DNA of 5,674 nt from assembly GCA_947165115.1 (NCBI GenBank), contig CAMUZD010000122.1:1-5674 (forward strand), given 5' to 3'. Below are positions 1 through 4,966 of this stretch, piece by piece. Below the pieces are notes generated by a model that saw only the letters and a program-made list of their open reading frames with translations, had not been told where the DNA came from and made no database searches. Each line of letters opens with the position of its first letter. Within the stretch, counting starts at the first letter, position 1. Source of the DNA: an uncultured Clostridia bacterium. GTDB taxonomy: Bacteria; Bacillota; Clostridia; Oscillospirales; Acutalibacteraceae. The position numbers and the translations under genes were made by a program.

Positions 1-1
1 G

Positions 2-754
2 AAAGAGAATAACCCCAAGCTCATAGTTGCGGGCGCATCCGCATATCCGAGAATCATTGATTTTGAGAGAATTTCGGCTATTGCAAAAGCTGTCGGTGCG
101 TATTTTATGGTTGATATGGCTCATATTGCGGGACTCGTTGCTGCAGGACTTCATCCCTCACCCGTTCCCTATGCCGATATAGTCACAACCACCACTCATA
201 AAACCCTCAGAGGTCCGCGCGGCGGTCTGATTCTCTGCAAAGAGGAGCTTGCTGCGGCCATCAACAAGGCCATTTTCCCCGGCAATCAGGGCGGTCCTCT
301 TGAGCATATAATCGCGGCGAAGGCAGTCTGCTTCGGCGAGGCTCTCAAGCCCGAATTCAAGGAATACGCTCAGAGAATCATCGATAACTGCAAGGCGCTT
401 GCCGACGGTCTTACAAAAAGAGGAATCAACCTCGTCAGCGGCGGCACCGACAACCACCTCATCCTCGTTGACCTTAGAAACACCGAGGTTACCGGCAAGG
501 AGCTCGAGCACAGGCTCGATTCCGTCTGCATCACCGCGAATAAAAACGCCGTTCCCAACGATCCCCAGAAGCCGTTTGTCACAAGCGGCGTCCGTCTGGG
601 CACAGCGGCTGTCACCACCCGCGGCCTTCAGCCTGCCGATATGGATAAGATAGCGGAATACATCGCCCTTTGCGTCACAGACTACGAGGCGAACAAAGAC
701 CGCATCCGCGAGGAAGTCAACGCCCTCTGCGCCAAATACCCGCTGTATGAATAA
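2..754 (+). CDS. glyA: Serine hydroxymethyltransferase, C-terminal part (5' end outside window)
   Basis: This is a PLP-dependent cytosolic enzyme that interconverts serine and glycine while moving a one-carbon unit to or from tetrahydrofolate. The open frame enters from the left edge, and 250 residues are visible of a family that is usually about 410-420 long, so roughly the last 60 percent is present. Clear family signatures are VDMAHIAG (the Asp contacts the PLP ring nitrogen), TTTTHKTLRGPRGG with the Schiff-base lysine codon at 200-202, FPGNQGGP, and SGVRLGTAAVTTRG near the C-terminus, whose Arg binds the substrate carboxylate in characterised homologues. No frameshift is seen and the gene looks intact. 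It ends with three in-frame TAA codons in a row (752-760). Its G+C content is visibly higher than that of the cassette that follows. There is no convincing terminator directly after it. Confidence 0.97.
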   Translation, partial: KENNPKLIVAGASAYPRIIDFERISAIAKAVGAYFMVDMAHIAGLVAAGLHPSPVPYADIVTTTTHKTLRGPRGGLILCKEELAAAINKAIFPGNQGGPLEHIIAAKAVCFGEALKPEFKEYAQRIIDNCKALADGLTKRGINLVSGGTDNHLILVDLRNTEVTGKELEHRLDSVCITANKNAVPNDPQKPFVTSGVRLGTAAVTTRGLQPADMDKIAEYIALCVTDYEANKDRIREEVNALCAKYPLYE

Positions 755-760
755 TAATAA

Positions 761-780
761 AACTGCTTATTGAGGCGGTT
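761..780 (+). other. Weak hairpin after glyA
   Basis: AACTGC (761-766) can pair with GCGGTT (775-780) through six pairs, one of them G-U, around an 8-base loop. No U-run follows, so it is not a convincing intrinsic terminator. It overlaps the -35 element of the putative cassette promoter. Some glyA transcripts may therefore read into the cassette. Confidence 0.25.
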
Positions 781-798
781 CGGTGTAAAGAGGATAAT
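770..798 (+). promoter_or_regulatory. Putative sigma-A promoter of the five-gene cassette
   Basis: TTGAGG (770-775, 4 of 6 to TTGACA) and GATAAT (793-798, 5 of 6 to TATAAT) are separated by exactly 17 bases, the optimal spacing for the main bacterial sigma factor. Transcription would start near 805 and give a leader of about 70 bases before the TTG start at 877. It is the best candidate in the 122-base gap after glyA. A+T-rich DNA throws up such matches by chance, so confidence is moderate. Confidence 0.5.
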
Positions 799-864
799 AA
801 AAGATAGAAAGATAATTAAGATTCCTGCCTTAGGATGTTTTATCATAAGCTCACAGATTTGAGA

Positions 865-868
865 GAGG
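865..868 (+). promoter_or_regulatory. Ribosome binding site that decides the DUF2997 start
   Basis: GAGG at 865-868, inside the purine run 861-873, lies 8 bases before the TTG at 877. The in-frame ATG at 835 has only an AGG directly touching it, with no correctly spaced Shine-Dalgarno. This favours TTG 877 as the start. Confidence 0.6.
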
Positions 869-876
869 GAAGAATT

Positions 877-1089
877 TTGAAGAAACAATTAAAAATCCGG
901 ATAGGAAAAGACGGAATCATTAAAAGTGAAACAGTCGGAATTAAAGGCAAGGCGTGTGAAAAATATATAAAAGTAATAGAAAATCTCACTGAAGCGCAGA
1001 CAGTCGATTCGGATTATACACCGGAATACTATGAGACCGAAAATCAGATTGATATCGGTTCTCAATCACAAGTGGAGGAAGTAGAATGA
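877..1089 (+). CDS. DUF2997-family small protein (TTG start)
   Basis: A 70-residue protein of unknown function. It resembles the DUF2997 family as I remember it: a basic first strand (KKQLKIRIGKDG), a central GIKGKAC segment with a Cys, then a helix and a PEYYE segment, followed by an acidic tail. Family members are usually about 60-75 residues and in cyanobacteria occur beside DUF1257 (Ycf35) genes; here a DUF1257-like gene ends the same operon. The frame could be extended upstream to an ATG at 835, adding 14 residues, but that codon has no properly spaced ribosome binding site and the extension falls before the recognisable domain. Its stop overlaps the next start (ATGA, 1086-1089), implying translational coupling. 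No signal peptide or membrane segment is seen. The lone Cys in the conserved loop could be a ligand or a modification site (inference). Confidence 0.8.
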   Translation: MKKQLKIRIGKDGIIKSETVGIKGKACEKYIKVIENLTEAQTVDSDYTPEYYETENQIDIGSQSQVEEVE

Positions 1090-1925
1090 GTGCTCCGGTA
1101 ACTAATATGGGCTCTGATTGGGAAAGAAGAAATTCAATGTGGATAATTCCTGCTTTCTTTACATTGGGTTTTGCGAGTCTTTTATATATCGGATATAAAA
1201 CCAAACAAAAAAAGTGGCTTATAGCAGGAGCGATATATGCTGTAAGCATTGCGATTGTTTATTTTATTGAAGGAATGTTCAACCCGTCTTCATCAGGCGG
1301 AGGAACGCTGCATACGATTTATTCATTCTTTTTGATGGCCTCCTATGTTGTTCCGATAGTTCATTCTTTTATTGCTCGCAAAGAATATCTGCTCAGGCTT
1401 GAGGTGTTGCAGATGGCTGGTGATCCGTTAAGGGCCAGAATCGGCTCAGAATATGGTGTAAACCCCAGCAGCCCCGGCCCGGTTGTGATTAACCGGCAGG
1501 CAAACGCAGGCTATAATAACGGTCAAAGCAATCCTGTCAGTTCTCAGACAAGGCAGAGTCCGCAAAGAGCACCCGAGCCGACTCACACCGAGAGCGCTCC
1601 GGCAAAAGTTCCTGTTTATCCGACCGCAGGAGTAATCAAAACAGACATTAATAATTGTAACGAAAGTGAAATTGCCGCTCTGCCCGGAGTGAATTCAATA
1701 ATGGCAAAGAAGGCAATTGCATACAGATACGAAAACAAGGGGTTCAGGAGCTTGGATGAATTCTTTGAAGTCTTACAGTTAAAACCCCATTTTGTAATTC
1801 AAATCAGAGACAAGGCTTTTTGCGGTAATTATCACAGTAACGCTTCTTCTGCGGCAGCCGCGTCTTCGAGGAAACCTGCTGATGAAACGGGTTCCGGAGG
1901 CAAGGACAGAAGGCTCGATATTTGA
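1086..1925 (+). CDS. Three-helix membrane protein with C-terminal ComEA-like helix-hairpin-helix domain
   Basis: A 279-residue protein with GGAGG at 1074-1078, 7 bases before the ATG. Three hydrophobic segments are visible at about residues 19-37, 44-62 and 76-96, with no cleavable signal. Residues 97-185 form a soluble stretch that becomes a Pro/Ser/Gln/Asn-rich linker. Residues 187-240 match the ComEA-type helix-hairpin-helix pattern: DIN start, ESEIAALPGV hairpin, AYRYENKGF, then SLDEFFEV. The second hairpin (LKPHFVIQI) lacks the usual glycine-containing form, so it may be degenerate. The tail (about 250-279) is low-complexity and ends RRLDI, like the RILDF end of the ATPase two genes downstream. 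HhH domains often bind DNA without sequence preference, but some serve protein contacts, so DNA binding is not shown here. A likely role is membrane anchor or scaffold for the cassette (inference). Confidence 0.85.
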   Translation: MSAPVTNMGSDWERRNSMWIIPAFFTLGFASLLYIGYKTKQKKWLIAGAIYAVSIAIVYFIEGMFNPSSSGGGTLHTIYSFFLMASYVVPIVHSFIARKEYLLRLEVLQMAGDPLRARIGSEYGVNPSSPGPVVINRQANAGYNNGQSNPVSSQTRQSPQRAPEPTHTESAPAKVPVYPTAGVIKTDINNCNESEIAALPGVNSIMAKKAIAYRYENKGFRSLDEFFEVLQLKPHFVIQIRDKAFCGNYHSNASSAAAASSRKPADETGSGGKDRRLDI

Positions 1926-2497
1926 TTATGTTAAATGTCCACAGAATTATTAAAAGCACAGCCGCCGAAGGACCGGGAATAAGAACCTGCATATGGTTGC
2001 AGGGCTGCAGCAGACATTGCAAGGGCTGTTTCGCCGAAGACACATGGTCGTTTGAACCGCACGAACTCAAATCGGTTGACGAACTTTTAAGCATTATTTT
2101 AAGCGATAAAAACTCAGAAGGCGTAACAATTCTGGGCGGAGAGCCGCTGGAGCAAGTTAAAGAATTAACGGTTCTTCTTAGAAAAGTCCGGGCATTTGGA
2201 TTATCTGTAATTGTATTCACCGGATTCTGCTATGATTTAATAAAAGAAGACGAGACCTTTTGTGATCTGTTGAATACGGTTGATGTATTGATAGACGGAG
2301 AATATGTAGAAGAGCAAAAGGACTTTACCAGACCTTTGGTGGGCTCTTCCAATCAAAGGTTTATTTTTCTGACCAACAGATATACCGAGGAAGATTTTCA
2401 GCCCAACAAGATAGAAATACGAATAAGAAAAACCGGAGAAGCAATAATTAACGGTCAGGGCAAGACAAGCTATTTTGAAAAACACGCGGAGGACTGA
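1922..2497 (+). CDS. Radical-SAM protein of the NrdG/activase type
   Basis: A 191-residue protein that looks like a small radical-SAM activase. C29-x3-C33-x2-C36 would hold the 4Fe-4S cluster that cleaves S-adenosylmethionine, GGEP (72-75) is the usual SAM-binding motif, and EGPGIR (16-21) and GSSNQR (141-146) are typical of the anaerobic ribonucleotide reductase activase NrdG. No nrdD or other glycyl-radical enzyme is in the window, and none of the neighbours shows a glycyl-radical loop such as RxxGY, so I do not name it nrdG. More likely it modifies or activates another cassette member (inference). The start is either TTG 1922, overlapping the previous stop and 8 bases after AGAAGG (1908-1913), or ATG 1928, two codons later. 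SD spacing favours TTG. The protein is probably cytosolic and oxygen-sensitive. Its stop lies 2 bases before the ATPase start. Confidence 0.88.
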   Translation: MIMLNVHRIIKSTAAEGPGIRTCIWLQGCSRHCKGCFAEDTWSFEPHELKSVDELLSIILSDKNSEGVTILGGEPLEQVKELTVLLRKVRAFGLSVIVFTGFCYDLIKEDETFCDLLNTVDVLIDGEYVEEQKDFTRPLVGSSNQRFIFLTNRYTEEDFQPNKIEIRIRKTGEAIINGQGKTSYFEKHAED

Positions 2498-2499
2498 GT

Positions 2500-4188
2500 A
2501 TGAATTTTTCAACCGAAATTAAAAATTCCCTTGCGAATCTGTTTAAAGCCAGATTTCCCTATATTTATATACCTACCTGGGAAGAGTCCAGGGCTTGCGA
2601 GCTTGTGAAAGAAATTGCAAAAGACGAAAGCGTTATTAAAGTAGTCAGAAAAGTATATGTTTGGAATCAGACGGATGGTTTTGCTGATGCAGAAACGGGA
2701 AAGAAAATAAGCGACACGGCAACTCCGATTAAAGGTTTGGAATTTGTTGATAAAAATAACGAAAATGCGATTTATATATTTAAAGACCTTCATAATTTTT
2801 TCGGAGTAAGTAACAGAAACGCAGATTATGCACTGATAAGAAAGATGAGAAATCTGATTCCGGTTCTCAGGGAAGGTCAATTCAGAGAAAACATAGTGCT
2901 CGTTTCTCCTCAGCTGATTATTCCCGAAGATATGCAGAAGGAAATTTCGGTTTTTGAATTCCCGTTTCCGACTGTCAACGAAATATATGAACTGCTTAAC
3001 CAGATGCTTGCGGAAAACGGAATCAACTCCAGCCTTTCTGACGCAGATAAGGTGGCTTTATCAAAGTCGGCGCTCGGGCTGACTTTACAGGAGGCGGAAA
3101 ACGCATTTTCAAGAGCAATTGTCAAAAATAAAGGCCTTGATAAAGAGGCAATCGGTGTTATTTTTGAAGAAAAGAATCAGGTTATCCGTAAAACAGGAAT
3201 ACTTGAATTCATAAAAAGCGATCTGGATGTTGCAGATATAGGTGGTCTTGAGAATCTTAAAAACTGGCTGCTTAAGAGAAAAAATTCGTGGTCTGAAAGC
3301 GCAAAGAGATATAATATTCCCGCGCCCAAAGGAGTGCTTATTACCGGAGTTCCCGGTTGTGGAAAAAGCCTGACAGCCAAAGCGATGAGCTCTATCTGGC
3401 AGCTGCCGCTTCTCAAGCTTGATATGGGTAAGATTTTCAGCGGAATAGTAGGCAGCTCGGAAGAAAACATGAGGCGAGCAATCGCTACGGCAGAAGCTGT
3501 ATCTCCGTCCATTCTTTGGGTTGATGAAATAGAGAAAGGGCTCGGAGGAACCGGTTCGACAGGTGACAGCGGAACCAGCACAAGAGTCTTCGGGACGTTC
3601 CTTACATGGATGCAGGAAAAAACAGCTCCGGTTTTTGTTATAGCAACCGCAAACAATATCAATTCATTGCCTCCCGAACTTTTAAGAAAAGGCAGATTTG
3701 ATGAAATATTTTTTGTTGACTTGCCCACATTAGAAGAACGCAAAAAGATTTTTGAAGTTCACCTTAAAAAAAGGCTCAGCGGGATTGAGGTTGCGAGAAA
3801 TATCGTTATCGACAGCGAATTTTTGGAAAAGCTTGCGCTAATGACAGAGGGCTTTGTCGGCGCTGAAATTGAGCAAGTGGTTATCACCGCATTATATGAG
3901 GCGTTTTTCAATCAAAGAGATATTGCAAAAGAAGATTTTTATAATGCAATTGAAAGCACCGTTCCGCTCTCAGTTACACAAAAAGAATCCATTATGCGTC
4001 TCAGGGAATGGGCAAATGTCAGAGCGGTGTCTGCTACGGGATGCAGCGACAGACAGCCTGCTCACACAGAGCAGAAACCGGTTTCATCACCGAATCCAAA
4101 ACCAGAAGATGAAAGTAGCGACAATAGCGGTTCTGACGGCAATGATTCCATGAGTTCCGACAGGGGCGGAAGAATACTGGACTTTTGA
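2500..4188 (+). CDS. Ycf46-like AAA+ ATPase with a disordered C-terminal tail
   Basis: A 562-residue ATPase with GGAGG at 2488-2492, 7 bases before the ATG. Residues 1 to about 225 form an N-terminal domain with a degenerate nucleotide-fold look (IYIFKDLHNFF at 91-101 resembles a Walker B strand, but no P-loop precedes it), as in Ycf46. Residues 240-490 are one full AAA+ module: DIGGLENLK (246-254), Walker A GVPGCGKS (283-290), Walker B ending D342-E343, sensor-1 N385 in ATANN, arginine fingers R396 and R399 in LLRKGRFD, and the sensor-2 region GAE (454-456). All catalytic residues are present, so it should hydrolyse ATP and act as a hexameric remodeller. The tail from about 510 is Ser/Asp/Asn/Pro-rich and ends RGGRILDF, an addition I do not recall from cyanobacterial Ycf46. 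No protease domain is fused. Ycf46 has been linked to photosynthesis regulation in a cyanobacterium, a role that cannot apply in a non-phototroph. Confidence 0.92.
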   Translation: MNFSTEIKNSLANLFKARFPYIYIPTWEESRACELVKEIAKDESVIKVVRKVYVWNQTDGFADAETGKKISDTATPIKGLEFVDKNNENAIYIFKDLHNFFGVSNRNADYALIRKMRNLIPVLREGQFRENIVLVSPQLIIPEDMQKEISVFEFPFPTVNEIYELLNQMLAENGINSSLSDADKVALSKSALGLTLQEAENAFSRAIVKNKGLDKEAIGVIFEEKNQVIRKTGILEFIKSDLDVADIGGLENLKNWLLKRKNSWSESAKRYNIPAPKGVLITGVPGCGKSLTAKAMSSIWQLPLLKLDMGKIFSGIVGSSEENMRRAIATAEAVSPSILWVDEIEKGLGGTGSTGDSGTSTRVFGTFLTWMQEKTAPVFVIATANNINSLPPELLRKGRFDEIFFVDLPTLEERKKIFEVHLKKRLSGIEVARNIVIDSEFLEKLALMTEGFVGAEIEQVVITALYEAFFNQRDIAKEDFYNAIESTVPLSVTQKESIMRLREWANVRAVSATGCSDRQPAHTEQKPVSSPNPKPEDESSDNSGSDGNDSMSSDRGGRILDF

Positions 4189-4203
4189 GAAAGGATAGTT
4201 TAT

Positions 4204-4785
4204 ATGTCATTATCTCTTACATTAATTCCTCTGGCCTTTGCTGTTTTTGCGGTTGCCGAAATCGGCTCGGGGATAGTAGAAAAAGGAACTGAAATCGCAG
4301 AAGAATTAGCAGAAAAAAGCCAAGCTGTAAACAGAGCGCAAGAGGCATCTAATCGGCAGTCAGGAACAATAAGCAGATCGGCATATGAAGACGTTTCTTC
4401 AAAAGTTGACACCGCAATAAAACAAAAGACGACGCTTGTAATTAAAACCAAGTTTTCCGATAAAGATCTGCTCGTGAAAACGCTTGCAGAACACGGAATG
4501 CAGACAAAAGCGCTGAACAATAACCTGATCAGAGCGGTGTGCCCTGACTGCGCACTCATATTCGAAAGAGAATCTGAGGAAGAGGGCTTTGTTCTGAAAC
4601 TCAGCTCCGAAGAAGAGTTAAACCGATTGAAGGCCGAGCTTCAGGAGTTAAACGAAGAATACGGTTTAAATGTTCAGGCATATACATACGCAAAAATCAA
4701 GGAAAATCTCGCCGAAAACATGAGTATTGAAAGCGAAGAAGTTTTAGATGACGATTCTATTCTGTTGACTATTAATCTTGATTAA
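4204..4785 (+). CDS. Divergent DUF1257 (Ycf35-like) protein with hydrophobic N-terminus
   Basis: A 193-residue protein with AAGGA at 4191-4195, 8 bases before the ATG. Residues 3-24 are a hydrophobic segment that could be a membrane anchor or an uncleaved signal. They are followed by a charged, probably helical stretch (25-50, EKGTEIAEELAEKSQ type). Residues 75-191 look like DUF1257: an opening strand TTLVIKTKFSDKDLLVKTLAEHG, a middle with C113-P-D-C116, a helix at 134-152, and the family-like ending with AYTYAKIKENLAENM, then EEVLDDDSILLTI. Ordinary DUF1257 proteins are about 110-130 residues and start directly with the domain, so the hydrophobic extension is unusual. The assignment rests on pattern and on the company of Ycf46 and DUF2997 and could be wrong at the detailed level. 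It is the last gene before the terminator. The function is unknown; adaptor or substrate of the ATPase is plausible. Confidence 0.75.
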   Translation: MSLSLTLIPLAFAVFAVAEIGSGIVEKGTEIAEELAEKSQAVNRAQEASNRQSGTISRSAYEDVSSKVDTAIKQKTTLVIKTKFSDKDLLVKTLAEHGMQTKALNNNLIRAVCPDCALIFERESEEEGFVLKLSSEEELNRLKAELQELNEEYGLNVQAYTYAKIKENLAENMSIESEEVLDDDSILLTINLD

Positions 4786-4793
4786 CGAAATCT

Positions 4794-4824
4794 TCCCCCT
4801 GTCATCCGGCAGGGGGATATTATT
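4794..4824 (+). terminator. Intrinsic terminator of the cassette
   Basis: TCCCCCTG (4794-4801) pairs perfectly with CAGGGGGA (4810-4817) around an 8-base loop, followed by the T-rich but interrupted TATTATT. It begins 9 bases after the DUF1257-like stop codon. The stem is strong and the U-tract imperfect. It would separate the cassette from the next gene. Confidence 0.75.
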
Positions 4825-4850
4825 CAGCAAGCGACGCCGCATAAATATTA

Positions 4851-4879
4851 TTGACATTTTCTTTATTATTTGTTATATT
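4851..4879 (+). promoter_or_regulatory. Strong extended -10 promoter of the exported-protein gene
   Basis: TTGACA (4851-4856, perfect consensus) is followed after 17 bases by TATATT (4874-4879, 5 of 6). A TG one base upstream of the -10 (4871-4872) makes an extended -10. Transcription should start near 4886, giving a leader of about 80 bases. This is close to an ideal housekeeping promoter and predicts high expression unless repressed. Confidence 0.85.
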
Positions 4880-4887
4880 TAATTCCC

Positions 4888-4913
4888 CATTATGAATATA
4901 TATACACATAATG
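4888..4913 (+). repeat. Inverted repeat over the predicted transcription start (operator candidate)
   Basis: CATTATG (4888-4894) and CATAATG (4907-4913) are perfect inverted copies, 19 bases apart start to start, or nearly two helical turns. The repeat sits just downstream of the -10 at the expected start site, a usual place for a repressor to bind. It could instead form an mRNA hairpin with a 12-base A+T-rich loop. A chance palindrome in A+T-rich DNA is possible. Confidence 0.4.
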
Positions 4914-4923
4914 AAAAACCAAA

Positions 4924-4938
4924 TAAGCGGAACGCTTA
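4924..4938 (+). other. Small leader hairpin
   Basis: TAAGCG (4924-4929) pairs with CGCTTA (4933-4938) around a GAA triloop in the leader of the exported-protein gene, 15 bases before its GGAGG ribosome binding site. It may stabilise the transcript or tune translation. No riboswitch class is recognisable. Confidence 0.35.
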
Positions 4939-4966
4939 AAATATAAATAAAACGGAGGATGGAAAA

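Noticed and set aside
158..618. Reverse-strand open frames and a second forward frame inside glyA
   Set aside because: They overlap a clearly recognisable serine hydroxymethyltransferase frame, have no ribosome binding sites and show unnatural composition; they are shadows.
761..780. Hairpin after glyA as an intrinsic terminator
   Set aside because: Only six pairs with a G-U, and no U-run follows.
682..888. Reverse-strand 68-codon frame across the glyA-cassette gap
   Set aside because: It overlaps the glyA end and the cassette promoter and has no recognisable protein features beyond a hydrophobic stretch arising from A+T-rich DNA.
877..1089. Small first gene plus next gene as a toxin-antitoxin pair
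   Set aside because: The small protein fits DUF2997 and its partner is a membrane HhH protein; no toxin or antitoxin fold is recognisable.
1804..2220. Reverse-strand 138-codon frame
   Set aside because: It lies opposite the HhH tail and the radical-SAM motifs, which are unmistakable on the + strand.
1922..2497. Naming the radical-SAM gene nrdG
   Set aside because: The motifs fit, but there is no nrdD beside it and the operon context is different, so the specific function is not supported.
3177..3743. Long reverse-strand frame (188 codons) opposite the AAA+ module
   Set aside because: The + strand carries all AAA+ motifs in order; the reverse product is Ser/Pro-rich antisense translation.
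3854..4153. 99-codon + frame inside the ATPase gene
   Set aside because: Out-of-frame overlap with the conserved GAE region and tail; no start signal of its own.
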